The position numbers and the translations under genes were made by a program. A stretch of DNA of 64,000 nucleotides, from the NCBI GenBank assembly GCA_963281155.1, contig CAUJLY010000002.1, forward strand, positions 6,572,001 to 6,636,000. Direction: 5' to 3'. This document shows positions 23,511-35,635 of this stretch, in pieces. The notes beneath the pieces were generated by a model. It saw nothing but the letters and a program-made list of their open reading frames with translations, did no database searches and had not been told where the DNA came from. The first letter of the stretch is position 1, and each line of letters begins with the position of its first letter. The DNA comes from Rhabditophanes sp. KR3021. Lineage: Eukaryota > Nematoda > Chromadorea > Rhabditida > Alloionematidae.

Positions 23511-26500
23511 GAAAGATATGATAAAATGTGAAGTATGAAGGAGTGCATAAATAAGCTTAAGATCTATTAAAAATCAAATATTTTATTTTGTATAAAAGTT
23601 GATGACGTTTACAATAAATTTACTTTTTTAATAATGATCAGTAAGATGCTTGGATGGTTTAATGTTTAAAAATGCGTAAAATAAAATTAACATATTTTTA
23701 GTTATAAAATTCATTGCAGTTTAACCACAAGATTGCTTTTAAATACATATTTGGAGTGGCAAATTAGAATAATTAAGGCTAATATGATAGCTTCCGTTTC
23801 TTTTTAATTAATTGCTCTCCTGCATGGTGTTGAATTATGGTGAGTATAGAATAGAATCACAAACCATTTTATGAAATTTCTAGTTTTTTGTTTTAATTGG
23901 TCGTAGATTTTTTAAACCATGCTTTCTTAAATCTTGCAATATGGTAGCTGCAACTAGACACTCAAATGTTTGACTATTAAATATACTTTTGAAGGAAAAG
24001 AAAATGATGCCCTATTCTTCTTCTGTTAAGTTAATTAAAAATTGCACACCAAAGATAGGAGGTAATTCTTGAAAGACTCCAATTCCCTTGAGTATTTGAA
24101 ACCTTGAAAAAAGAAGCTGCTTTGATTATAAAGTGATGCACTTTTCTAGCCAATAAGGTATTATTCAAGTATTTTGGTTCAATGCATGGAATGAGAGATA
24201 ATTCGTGATTTGTTATACCTAGATGGTGTATAATACACTTGATAAGTATAACTTATTTTGTAATTTAATGCTTGACATTATTTGTAGATGCTTGATCTTA
24301 TTCCCGATCGTTTAATAGGTTTTTTCTGCGTAATTAAGTATGGGATGTAAATAGACATATACACATTGACAAACCTGTGGATAGTGAATTTATCACAGGC
24401 GTTTTTTATTTGCTGCTTGTTGAGAAATAATTGTACAATATTGCAAAATTTAATTTCTATTTATTCTTTCCCATGCGTTTTCTAATAATTGTCTGACTAA
24501 TTCATTTATTTATACTTTCCAACTTGATTAGTAAAATAATTATATTGCGTAATGATGTTGTATTTTGTTTAATTGAAATGCTTTGAATATAGTAACTGCA
24601 TGGAGAGAAATGATGTACGAATTTTGTTTCATATTGTATTATTGTTAAGAATGTAATTCTGTTTGAGAAAAATATAACTGTATCCAAATCAAATAATTGA
24701 GAATCTTTCAAAATGTTGGAGTAATTGGACATATATTGAAATGAACGTTAAATGCTGAAAAGATTGAGCCGCTTAGTAATTAAGTAAATAGCTTGTTTTA
24801 TCGAAATAAGACATTCTACCTTTCTCGTGATTAATTATTAAGTTAATGAAATTATCCGTTTAGATTTGACTTGATGATATTTGATTTGTTGTTTCAATTA
24901 ATTCGTTAAATTTAAAATATTTATCTATTTAAATTTAAAATTGCTAAGAAGAGAATAGGATTTTCGGTAGTGTACATAATCAAGAACACTCAAATATGTG
25001 CTTCATTTGAAGAGAGTTGAAATTTGGTTGTAGTATATTGTAATCCTATTAAAGTTGAAGATTTAAATAATGCGATGTTTAATATTACAAAAATAATACT
25101 ATGCAATATTTATTAATTATTAATCTTATAGTCTGGAATATTTGTAATCGATTTTCCTTTTAATGCCGATGGATTAATTTTATTGGGTAACTTAAATCAT
25201 TGCGAATTTGTTCCAATCTAATTTAAATTGAGTACCATGCAATGTTAAAATGATTCCAAAGATAAGTTAACAAAACATATTTTTTGCCATATTTGAATTG
25301 CAATAATATTTTATGTATTTAAACCCAAATGCTTCCCATTATGCACATAGAAATTGCTACTTTGGATAAAAATGACATTCCTTTGAGATGATTCATCATG
25401 GTGCAATTTTGAAACTTATGCAACTGGTTTCCAAATTAAATGTGTCTATGGTCTTAATAAAAAAGTTATATGCTTTTTTTAAAACTTTCCAATGCTCTTG
25501 AATGTCGGGAATCTTAAAGAGTTAGATTTATTTGTTTAAAGATACTATGTGTAGGTTATAATAATTAAGGTTCCAATGAATTTCGTATTATTTAATTAAT
25601 TTGGTTCATTGCAAAATAGTTCCCAATAAAAATATTCACGTTTTATGATGAAATATTAGCTAGATATTATATGTGTAATTCATCGGATAAAATTTCTATT
25701 TAGTTGAAGTTAAACAATAAATTTTGAGTGGTTTCTTCGAAAATTGAAGTAAAAGTTCAAAGATGCAGATCCATATCCTACATACAATGGACTTGCCATT
25801 GCAGGTTGTTTTTCTTAGATTCTTCAGCGATATAAATGAATTTGTTGTTGATTTATTTCATTTTCGGATTATTCCATGCGGAACCATTTATTGCTGAGGT
25901 CAGTTTAGTTGCTTGCATTTCCTAAAGTTTTTTTCAAATCAGCTATAAAGGACCAACTTGTTTGATTAATTAATTGCAGAGTTCAAAGATAATGCTAATC
26001 TTATTAGTGTTTTTTAAGAATACACATATATTGAATAGGAATTGTGGAAATGCCTTATAAATGCGCTATTTTGCGGCGTTTGGCTAAATGTAATTGGTTT
26101 GTAGATCAAAATGCTCAGAATAAATTTGAACACTATAAGAAATATAATACAGAAATTGTAGATCCTCTAAATTTTTTACCATAATGGTAATATTTGTCTA
26201 AAAATAGTAACTGCGTCAAAATTCAATGATCAAATTTCTTTAAAAATGCTTTTTTTGCAATAGAATTATAAATGTATATTACATTAAAGAATTCAACTGT
26301 AATATAATACGTAATAATAATTAATTTAAATGCTTCGCCATAGATACCGGCAGCTCAACAATCCTTTCCTGTACGATTATAGACTTAATATAATTTATAT
26401 TTTTACTTACTTGACAATAATGCATTTGTTGTTTCAACAAGTTTGTTAAGTTGTAAAAAATATTTAAGGACATTTAAAATTGCAGCATCCTGGATAAAGT

Positions 26501-27156
26501 TGTCTTATATGAGTATATGATTTGTGCAGTACACATTGAAATGCATTGGCATTTTTTCTTAATTAAAAAGTTGGCAAATTTAGATTAGTTACTTGCACTT
26601 ATTAATTTTTTTCAATTATTGTGATATTTGAAGGTGGATACATTAATTTATTGCATTTCATGATTATGTAGATTATTTTGCATTTGCTTCCTTTTTATAA
26701 TTAAGGAGCAATCAAATGCACTTTTTTCTTTCATAATTGCAGAATAATTGTGACGCACATCTAAATAACAATATTGCTTACTTTTGGAACTATTCTGCAA
26801 AATAATAGGCAATAACATGTATTTGGTATACAAATAGAGCGATATGCATTCTTGATTATTGGTAGTTGTAGTCCTTATGTTTTCTGAATATACATATATT
26901 TAGTATTCTGCTAATTTAAAAGTTTTATGCTAAATATATAAAATTTTATAGATTGCAAAAACCAAGTTGCAACATGAATCTATAGGCAAGAATGATTCAA
27001 AAAATTTATTCAACCGAATTGACTCGACCGAACTTTGATCTCTTTACCAAACCAAAATAAACCTTCATCCAAGTCGAAGAAACCCAAATTAAAATATTAT
27101 TAAATCAAAGTAAAATGTTTATTAAAACAAATGTTAAAGTACATAAATTATTCTTA
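23511..27156. other. 3.6-kb intergenic region with dispersed degenerate repeats
   Basis: No supported gene. Two diverged copies of a roughly 65-bp sequence, TTTGTTGTTTCAA...TTTAAAATTGC, lie near 24888 and 26427. Short motifs such as AATGC and TTGCA are frequent across 24-27 kb. This suggests an old, decayed repeat or a long non-coding transcript region; I cannot tell which. Confidence 0.35.
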
Positions 27157-27525
27157 TTAATTAGGATCAAACTCTCGAGTATCTTCATCATCCGAAGAAA
27201 CCTCAGACACACCATCACTCTCCGATTCAGCCGCCTGCGCAATTTCGCCTAAAGCTCTTAAAGTCTGAGGGTCATTTCTATCAAGCGCAGCATTTTCAGG
27301 TGGTTCTTCATTTGAACTGCTATTCGACGAACTACCCTGTTCATTAGATTGATCTGTTCCCAGATCAGTTCCTTTTCCAGTTTCGGGATGTGCAGGTTTT
27401 TCAAGTGGATATTGGGCCTCGAAAATGGCATGCATCAAGTCCTTGTCTACTCCTTTAGGAAGAAAAGTTGGTTCCGAATAAATCACTGGACACTCAGGGA
27501 AATTAAGTGGGTAGAAGAAAGCCAT
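27157..27525 (-). CDS. Small protein with acidic Ser/Glu-rich tail
   Basis: 122 residues from the first ATG. The front ([20 protein letters not shown]) looks folded, followed by a Ser/Gly/Glu-rich tail ending [12 protein letters not shown] do not recognise it. The frame stays open for about 120 bp upstream of this ATG with protein-like sequence ([26 protein letters not shown]), so the true start may be an unseen upstream exon and the gene divergent from the NUP88-like gene. Without ATG or splice support I kept the shorter form. Confidence 0.4.
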   Translation of the reverse strand: MAFFYPLNFPECPVIYSEPTFLPKGVDKDLMHAIFEAQYPLEKPAHPETGKGTDLGTDQSNEQGSSSNSSSNEEPPENAALDRNDPQTLRALGEIAQAAESESDGVSEVSSDDEDTREFDPN

Positions 27526-27722
27526 GACCAAGTTGTTAAGTTGTTCTAATGATGGGACAAAAGTGTGACTATGTATAGTATTGTATTTTATGCTTCCTTT
27601 AAATTGGAGACTAATCTTGACTGGAAATGCGAGTACTTTTTTCCATTTTTATCTGTGCGTGATACTAAAAATTGCCTTTGAATGAGCCTTTTTAAATTTA
27701 ATCATCGTTTATTTGCTTAGAG

Positions 27723-29744
27723 ATGGTTATTTCAACGATAATTGAAGATATTTGTGGGACCAAGGATGCTATAATTACGAATGGCCCTCAAAATTCTGTT
27801 ATCACTATCACTAAAGGGAAGATTCGTGTTATTTATGGATTCAATCTTGACACTGGTCGGCAATACACTACTTCATCAAAAACATGCGTAAGTTCCATAC
27901 CTTAGATTTCCTTTTCTTATCAAATTTTCATTTAGGAAATCATTACTAAACCAGCCTTGCCTGACGAATGGAAAACCGAGCAACTTCTCCTGTCAAAAGA
28001 AGGTAATTTTCTTGCTATCATTGGCAGTCACGAAGTCTACATCTTGGGTGTTCACTTTGACTTGGTAGCGTATGCTCTGGAACCAGAAAAACTAAAGAGC
28101 GTCTACTATTGCGAAGCAGTTCCGCTAATCAAGGAAAAGTATGGGAAGAAAGTAAAGATCCAGAAAGTTCTTTGGGCCGAGGAGGAAAGTTTTATGAAAG
28201 GAAATGGGGTAGGTGTTTTGTTAAGAAACAATGTCGTAGAAATCTTTAATGCCTCGAAACCAGCGGAACCTGGGATCACAGGGGATTTCAGACCAGCTTG
28301 TCCGACTTCAAATAATACTTTTGGGGTCAACAACTGCATTGAAACCTTTGCTTGGGGACCGATGATTGCCGATGACATTACAAATGGAGTTCATTACTCT
28401 CTGTTCGCTGTAGACAGTGATGGACAAATCCATACTGTGTCAATTAGCAAGGGAGAGAACAAGCAGTGGGCAAGTAATGAAATTAGGAAATCAACTCAAA
28501 TCCACGGCCTAACTTCGAAAAACCTTCTAATGGACATCTCGGACATCCTTTTCCTTAACAACACCCACAAATCAAGGCTACCGATGTTCGCTATTGTTAC
28601 TCTCTCTGGAAACTTAATCCACGCCGTCGTCACTCCTACATCTCAAATGGAATGGATAGACGGGAATGTCTCTTTCGAATTATTTGCGGTTGAATCCACT
28701 TCCTTCTCTCAATTCGATGGGAAACAAGAAAACGGTATTCATCTTTTGAATGACCCAGTTTCAAAGAATCATTATTTGTTGTATGGTTCGAGGGGTGTAT
28801 ATTCAGTGGACTACACCCGATCCGTAAATAATTTGGTTGCGGATATTGGCCATCACCAACAAGAAAAAACGGCAACTAATGGACTTATCTTCCATCAAAT
28901 TTTCAACTGTTCCAAACAAGTTATTCCACATTCAGTTGGAGTTTTGCCCTTAGAGAAAATGGGGATAAGTGATTTACCAGTTCAGACAGTAATGCTTTTT
29001 GGATTAGTTGAAGATCAAGGATTGGTTGTCCATTGTGTCAATAGGCAGTTGTTGAGGGCGGATGCTAAGCTCAATATTCATGGCAAACCATTAAAGATCT
29101 CTACGGAAACCGAGAACCAACAACCTCTGATCAATGAAATCATCGACATTCTATCTCAACGCCAAATTCTTCCTGTCTTCCAACTAGATGACAAGTCTAA
29201 CGAACGGACCAAAGCTCAAATTCTTATCTCTGCCTTCAATGTAGCTCTCGGGAACGACAAAATTCTGAAGTCATCTATGGAGAAACTTGACCAAAATATC
29301 AATAGTATTCCTGGGCGCACCGTTACGGTGGCTGAAGCTTTAGAAAAAGAACACGTTAGAATCTCGGAGTTTTACGACGATTTAGTTGAGATAAAGAATA
29401 ATGTGAAGTTGTTAAGAGATGAGGTTTGTGTATTGTCTGGAAGGTTAGATGGTGTATTAGAAAAGATTTCACCATCAGACGATGTGGCTATTTTGTCGGA
29501 TGAAATACGAATCTATGAAGATTTAATGGATTTCAAGGCCAAGTTGGAGGAATATCAAGAAAGCATCTCAGAAATGTCCGAAGAAATCAATGAAAAGAAA
29601 GCCCTTTTCTTTGGTGAAACGAAATCTTTCCAAGCAACACCGGTGGCCCAAAAGTTTATGCTGCAAAAGACTACTCAAGACTTAGAAAACCTTACTACTT
29701 GGATCAAAAAACTCAAAACTGATGCCGATGAATTGTTTGCTTAG
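27723..29744 (+). CDS. NUP88-like nucleoporin
   Basis: Cytoplasmic-face nuclear pore component that anchors the NUP214 subcomplex and acts in mRNA and CRM1-dependent export. Two exons (27723-27887 and 27936-29744, 48-bp intron) give 657 residues. The N-terminal about 430 residues look like a beta-propeller with the NUP88 pattern: FLAIIGSHEVYIL, VGVLLRNNVVEIFN, ETFAWGPM, then a repeat on which the known protein has a similar LYILYENG segment (here YSLFAVDSDGQIHTV). From about residue 470 the sequence becomes helical and coiled-coil (heptad-like DDLVEIKNNVKLLRDEVCVL through the end), as in NUP88. It is followed after 160 bp by WDR4 on the same strand. Identification rests on pattern similarity along the length, not on a unique motif. 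Confidence 0.65.
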
Positions 29745-29903
29745 TTTTATTATTTTGACTTTTACAATGTACTAATTTATATGATGCCCTTTTAATATGA
29801 CATTTTTTTTGAACCTCGTTGATGTAATTTAATGGTTCTTTAGCCATCTGATATCTTTTAAACAATTTGTTGACGTTTGATTAATTTTGATTTAGAGTTT
29901 GTA

Positions 29904-31094
29904 ATGGCTTTCATTGAAGCAAACGGAAATCTGTTGTTCGTTGCCGTCCAAGACAAAGTCAAGATAATTGAAGTTACAGGAGAAAATCCACCTAATCTCC
30001 TTCAATCTTTTGAGCTTCACAAAGACTTGGAAAATTGTCCTGTGACAAATGAATCTGCTTTAGACCATATCAAAGCTTGCCCATCAGAAGCGTTATGCCT
30101 AGCTGTTAGCAAAAGCGGTCGTTTCCTCGTAGTTTGCTCTGCTGATAAGATCGCATTCGTCTATCAAAAGCAATCTAGTGGTTTGTATGAACCTTACGCT
30201 GGAAGACCTTATATCTTTTTCCAAAAAGCATCCAATGCTGTTGTTTTTGATGATGGAGAGGAAAGAATTGTAGTAGCAGATCGCTCTGGGTGCGTCACTA
30301 GTTTTGTATTGGACCCTACTTTGATTGCTACTGAATCAACTAAGGAAATAACCGCCTTTGGAGAACCTAATGAATATGGAGGACAAGCTCTGACTGGAAG
30401 TGTCAGTATGATTTTAGCTCTTGAAATTAATAAGAATCAACTCATCACTTCTGATCGTGATGAAAAAATCAAAGTTGTGACTTATCCTGAAGCCTACAAT
30501 ATCGAACATATCTTAATGGGGCACACGAAGTACATCAAGACTCTTAAAGTTATCAATTTGGAAAAAGACTATCTTCTTAGTGGGGGAGGTGATGGAAATC
30601 TTATTTTATGGGACTTGGAGACTGGAAAATCTGTTTGTACTTCATGTTTAAAACAGGGACCTATTAGGAAGATTCATGTTTCCCCTATTTCTAAAACTGC
30701 TTTTGAAGTTGTTGTTTTGTTTGAGGAAAAACAGTCATCCTTAAGTCAAACATTCGAGCAAAAAAATGGAATGTGGACTCACGAATTAGCAACTGAAATT
30801 AATCTTGGAGAGTGTAATATTCTTGATTCCATTCTTGCACATGGTAAGATGCTATGGCTCCTTTCATCTAAAGGACTGAAGGCATTTGATTTGGGGAGCC
30901 ACCTTCAATCAAGCGCAATTTCCGAGAACCTTTTAGATGAAGAAATGAAAAATCTACTGCTTCTTTCCAAAGACGTTCTGCCTGCCGACTCGCTATTCAA
31001 AAACACCGATTCAACCAATATCGAAGCCTACCAAAAGCGTAAATGCGACCGTATCGAGAAAAAAGCCGCCAAAAAGGCTAAGAAAAGCTCGTAA
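29904..31094 (+). CDS. tRNA (guanine-N7) methyltransferase non-catalytic subunit WDR4/TRM82
   Basis: WD40 partner of METTL1/TRM8; together they make 7-methylguanosine at position 46 of tRNAs, in nucleus and cytosol. Intronless, 396 residues. Diagnostic blocks: AVSKSGRFLVVCSADKIAFV, ERIVVADRSGCV, GSVSMILALEINKNQLITSD followed by RDEKIKV (the SDRDEKI signature), ILMGHTKYI, LLSGGGDGNLILWDLETGK. The Lys-rich C-tail (KKAAKKAKKSS) could serve as a nuclear signal. The ATG at 29904 is chosen over an open upstream extension that starts at TTG; a TTTAG 10 bp before the ATG looks like a trans-splice acceptor. A diverged tandem copy follows at 31.5 kb. Poly(A) signal near 31139. Confidence 0.85.
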   Translation: MAFIEANGNLLFVAVQDKVKIIEVTGENPPNLLQSFELHKDLENCPVTNESALDHIKACPSEALCLAVSKSGRFLVVCSADKIAFVYQKQSSGLYEPYAGRPYIFFQKASNAVVFDDGEERIVVADRSGCVTSFVLDPTLIATESTKEITAFGEPNEYGGQALTGSVSMILALEINKNQLITSDRDEKIKVVTYPEAYNIEHILMGHTKYIKTLKVINLEKDYLLSGGGDGNLILWDLETGKSVCTSCLKQGPIRKIHVSPISKTAFEVVVLFEEKQSSLSQTFEQKNGMWTHELATEINLGECNILDSILAHGKMLWLLSSKGLKAFDLGSHLQSSAISENLLDEEMKNLLLLSKDVLPADSLFKNTDSTNIEAYQKRKCDRIEKKAAKKAKKSS

Positions 31095-31517
31095 ATTGAA
31101 CTTGCCTTTTTATTGTTATTGCTTTGTCTTTTAATTAGAATAAATTTTTTTTGTTGTCATTCAATTTTAAATTTGCAAAAGTTTGCTCCCATGCACTTTT
31201 AACCATACCTTCTATGTAACCTAATCTTGCAATATCTCTCACACATCGTTCATTCATAAAGTTTAAGGTTAATTAAAAATTATACATTAAATGAGAATAT
31301 TGACGTGTCGTTTCCAACTTATTTTGCAGTTGGCTTGATGTTAGTTTTATGTTTGGATTGTTGCGAACAATGTATTGGAGTATGGTTGGGAAAGTATAAC
31401 ATTTATTGTATAAAATGTGATAGTTATTGCTGATAAGAGTATTTTAGACCGTTTAAATAATTGCTTTTCTTTGTAGCAAATATTTCGTTACTATTGATTC
31501 TACATAGTTGAACTAAT
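31095..31517. other. Gap between WDR4 and its paralogue
   Basis: Contains the WDR4 poly(A) signal and a CTTTGTAG about 40 bp before the next ATG that could be a trans-splice acceptor. Nothing else seen. Confidence 0.4.
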
Positions 31518-33083
31518 ATGGCTTCCCTCCTGACAAATGAGAAACTTGTATACATACTTGTTAAAAACCGAATCTCTATATTATCAATGGATTACAAGAA
31601 CAAGATCATGTACCCGAAACTGTTGCAAATAATAGAAATTCCTAAGCACTATGAAGATCAAAAGTTTGAGTCTGGACACAGCCATACAAATTCTAAAATT
31701 CCTAAAATTGTTTGCGGCGCAATCTCGAAATCAGGAACCTTTCTAGTCGTTGCAACTGTTGCCAAAATAGCGTATATTTACTACCGCAAAGATGATGATA
31801 TGTATTATTTGCATGAATTATATCCGTGCTTATATTTCAATGACCAAACAACTCAAATGAAATTTGATCCTGATCAGCGATTTATTGTAGTAGCTGATTC
31901 AGCTAGTTGTATTACACATTATCAATTACCATCCGCCTCAAGTGACCCTGGTTCGCTAAATAGATGTGGAAATTCATTGGAAGTCTTGCGAGGCAATTCT
32001 TATAAGATGCTTGTTTATAATGCTTGTACTTTCACTGATTTTGAAATTAGTCAGACAGGAGACAAGTTATTTTCGGTTGAAAAGGAAAACCAAATAAATG
32101 TTTTTTCTTACTCAAATTATAATACACTTGAAAATACCTTGTCTGGTCACTCAAATTTGGTTAGTTGCCTGCGAGCTTTATCTGATGGAAGATTGCTTAG
32201 TGCTGGTGGAGATGGATTTATTGTATTGTGGAATATAAAAGAAGGAACCGAAATAACAAGACATCAATGTGGAAAAGGAGGTATTAAGAAAGTTTTGACT
32301 GTTACGGATACTCATGAAAAATTGGATATTTTTATTTTGTATGGTCTAGGCAAAGGACTTGATTTTATGAAGTATAATTACAAGGAAAAGACATGGAGTT
32401 TCGGTGGGAGTTATGAAATTATGACTCAAAGAAAGACTGACCCTATGTATGACGTTATTGCTCCGACTTTTACAAGAGGTTATTTTGTCTTAAATAATCA
32501 TGGATTGCAATATGGTGCTTTGTTGGATTTTGAATTTATTTATAGACCGATTTCTTTGGATAAAGATACTACCGTTTTGTTGGAAAATGTCGGAAGAGAT
32601 CAGAATGGACATGATGAAGTCAAGATTATCCCTACAAGAACAGTTCAAATTCCGAATCCAGCCTTGGAAAGTGGAATACATTCTGTTATTGAAGCTGCAA
32701 AAAGTAGAGTCAATCAACCAAATAAGTACATGAATCCAATAAACACATTTGAACGAAGATCATATGAACAACAACCATATCAAGAAGGCAAATTTCAAAG
32801 TAATTATGGCCAACCACCGCCGATCTACAATTCTAATGCTTCGAATCAAATTTTCTACAATCCTAATTCTCACCCAGTTATGAATAACCAAATTCAACCA
32901 AATAATGGTGTAGATTTCTTGACCCAACAATATCAGCGTGATCCATTTTATGGCATTAATCAAGCTCAACTGAAGCAAGAACGTTTAAGTCAGCAAAACT
33001 TTAATGCAACTCAAGATCAAAGGAATGGAGGCTACAATTCAAATAATCAACCTTTTAATTATGACAATAACTCCCACTTTTAA
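31518..33083 (+). CDS. Divergent WDR4 paralogue with Gln/Asn-rich C-terminal tail
   Basis: 521 residues, intronless. The first 390 or so align block by block with the adjacent WDR4: AISKSGTFLVVATVAKIAYI, FIVVADSASCITHYQL, GHSNLVSCLRALSDGRLLSA, GGDGFIVLWNIKEG. The SDRDEKI signature is replaced by SVEKENQINV, so the surface that defines WDR4 in the methyltransferase is changed. The last 130 residues are a low-complexity tail rich in Asn, Gln, Tyr and Pro (NNQPFNYDNNSHF at the end), absent from WDR4 and resembling prion-like or condensate-forming tails. It most likely arose by tandem duplication and then diverged. Whether it still binds METTL1 is unknown. Confidence 0.75.
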   Translation: MASLLTNEKLVYILVKNRISILSMDYKNKIMYPKLLQIIEIPKHYEDQKFESGHSHTNSKIPKIVCGAISKSGTFLVVATVAKIAYIYYRKDDDMYYLHELYPCLYFNDQTTQMKFDPDQRFIVVADSASCITHYQLPSASSDPGSLNRCGNSLEVLRGNSYKMLVYNACTFTDFEISQTGDKLFSVEKENQINVFSYSNYNTLENTLSGHSNLVSCLRALSDGRLLSAGGDGFIVLWNIKEGTEITRHQCGKGGIKKVLTVTDTHEKLDIFILYGLGKGLDFMKYNYKEKTWSFGGSYEIMTQRKTDPMYDVIAPTFTRGYFVLNNHGLQYGALLDFEFIYRPISLDKDTTVLLENVGRDQNGHDEVKIIPTRTVQIPNPALESGIHSVIEAAKSRVNQPNKYMNPINTFERRSYEQQPYQEGKFQSNYGQPPPIYNSNASNQIFYNPNSHPVMNNQIQPNNGVDFLTQQYQRDPFYGINQAQLKQERLSQQNFNATQDQRNGGYNSNNQPFNYDNNSHF

Positions 33084-33439
33084 ATAATATGTATATTCAT
33101 ACTCACATTTTTTGCTACATAAGAGCGTTCGTTTACTTTAAAGATATTGGATAAACACAGCCGATCAACTCTCTTAATCTTCCTCCACACATCTCATCAA
33201 GAAAAGCTTTTTACTTACACACAACGTTTGGAGTAATATGTCATCGACAAAAAACAACGTCTGTTAATTTATATTAAAACAGTATTAGGATAACTTTATT
33301 TCCACTAAAAAACTAACTTCTTAATAATTGGCTTTTGTAGCATTTTGTTAAAATATAAATTAATTAAATAATTTCTATATCTTGATCAAATTAAATTAAA
33401 TAATCTGATTTAATCACATTAATAATTAATAAAACACAA
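33084..33439. other. Gap upstream of unknown gene
   Basis: Very AT-rich, homopolymer-laden sequence; presumably a 3' region and the promoter of the next gene. Nothing else seen. Confidence 0.35.
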
Positions 33440-35633
33440 ATGGACGAACAGGGCCCTAGCTCAAATAACAAAATCGATGGTGATTCACCTCCTGATCTTG
33501 AGTTATTCAAGTTTTTGATGCGAAATGTGATTGAGGAGATTTATCATAATGGATTGGCTAATTATGTTACAGAGGTAAATTTAAGATAACATAATTTTAT
33601 TAAAACACGATCAAATTTAGCAAATGCTCGAGGAAGGTCTTCGTTACGTTTTGGAAGAACAAATGAAGAACATGAAAGTATTAGAAGAAAAGTCGGGAGA
33701 AAAGGGAAATCACATGCATTCAGATGAATACTATCAAGAAGTTATCTTGGCTTTCTTGACTTACATCAACACACAGCTTGTGGATGCTTTACCTGCGTCT
33801 GAGGAAGATTTAGGTGCTGATCAACTAAACACAATGGATAAAAGTAAAGAAGTAATGGAAAAAATGTTCAGGAAGGATTCGGATGGTAGCAGTTCATTGG
33901 AAGATGAAGACGACGAAACTTTCGATGAAGAGTACCTCGAAGAAAAAGCTGCTTTTGAAAAGGCCCATCGTTGTACAAAGGCGGGTAATTATAAAATGAC
34001 ACACTCTAACTTTAAAAAAGCTTTTGCTGACACTCCTGGTGAAAAACCCGATCGCGAGTTTATGGATAAATATCATTCTCTATTGACCAAGAATCAAAAC
34101 AAAGAAGCAGACATCCAGAAAATTGATCTCAAGTACGAAAGAAACAGACTTTGCCGGGGACTTCGTTATTTCGACAAGGCTGAATTCAATTACTATCGTG
34201 GTTATGAAGATGAGAATGAACGTCTATTTGATGCTGTTTCCTTCTATTCCAAATTCGAGGTAATGAGGAATGCCATTTGCTGGGACGATGCTTTGTTAAG
34301 AAGTGTCGTTAAGAATACAAAAGACCCATCCTTTGTCCCAACTATTGCTGACATCATTGCGATTTGTGATGACTTCGATAAGTATCAACAAAAATTTAAT
34401 GACGACTGTTACGAAATCAATTATTATGTGGTGAAGGAGTTGGCTGGAGCTATGGATTCAATAATCTTTAATACTGAATTATGGAAAGAGGAAAATTTAC
34501 TGGTTTATGATACTTATTTTAGAGATTCCGGTCCAATTTGTGTCTATTCAGATCCACATGACTGGTTTATCGATACTTTGTTATTGTTTGAAGGGATAAG
34601 ATTAGTCAAAATTGAAGCAGGAGACGCAAGTGGTTTAACTTATTTTGAGAGCGACTTTTTTGATAACCATTGTTTTGAAATGATTAGATGGAAGTACAAG
34701 ATCTTGTGGAGAGGGGCTGATGATGTGCCAGACACTCCCTTGGCTACTTTGGTAAGGATTAAGGAAAGATGCAAGAAAGAGTATGTGGACAATTATACTG
34801 TTTTGCCTGAACATATGATGATTGTAGAAGATGACGAAGTTTTAGACTTTATTAAAATCGTTGCATCATCAATGTTTAAAATTAGCAGACCAGATGATGC
34901 CAGTAGAAATACAGAGGATTGGGATGCTCAAGAAGTTTTCGTCAACAACATCAGAACCCTTGAAAACTTGCGCAAAGAAACTGCAAAGAAAAAGAACGCA
35001 AATATTCAAAAGGCGAACGTTCGTAAAATGATTAACCGTGAAATGAGAACCAAGTATGCTTCGATAAGAGATGCTTACAATGAAAGTGAAGGAACTAAGA
35101 CATTTGTAGCTGCTAAGGAATACTTAGATGCAGTAGAACAGATTGCTTCCTTCAAAACTAGATCATTTGGACAGAAGCATGTCGCTAACTTGAAGAAGTA
35201 TTTCAACCATTTGATTTCACAACTTGAGATGATTAGATTCGGTGATGCTTGCCTTGGAACTTTAGAAGAAGATTTGGAATCGTTTTACATTGCTGATGAA
35301 AATTGCTATCATGATGTTAAAAAAGTCAATACCATGACAGTTATGCATCCTTATTTCATGAAAATTACCAAGTCAATGGAGTTAAAGAAAAAGTCCCAAA
35401 ACAAGGATGAAATTCAGGCTAAATATGACGCAGCAATCGAAGAATTAAAGTCAGATTTCCATGCATACCTCGAAAGATTACCAATTAACTTCAGCATTAA
35501 TTCAAGACAAACTTACATGAAGTTAATGACAAATATTGTTCGAAAATTGGGATCTATTGACGCCATCAAAAACGAAGAAAAAAATAACGCGGTGCGAATT
35601 TTATTAAAGCTAAAAGATAAAACAAAATATTAA
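33440..35633 (+). CDS. Unrecognised 715-residue acidic, helical protein
   Basis: Two exons (33440-33574, 33621-35633; 46-bp intron, phase 0). The N-terminus (ELFKFLMRNVIEEIYHNGLA) is helical, then comes an acidic stretch (SSSLEDEDDETFDEEYLEEK, about residues 135-155), followed by a long region rich in charged residues and aromatic-acidic pairs (YFDKAEFNYYRGYEDENERL) with no Cys pattern. There is no signal peptide or membrane segment, so it is probably cytosolic or nuclear. Length, complete frame and clean intron support a real gene. I recognise no domain and offer no function. Its stop lies 3 bp before the end of the decayed minus-strand element. Confidence 0.75.
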
Positions 35634-35635
35634 AA

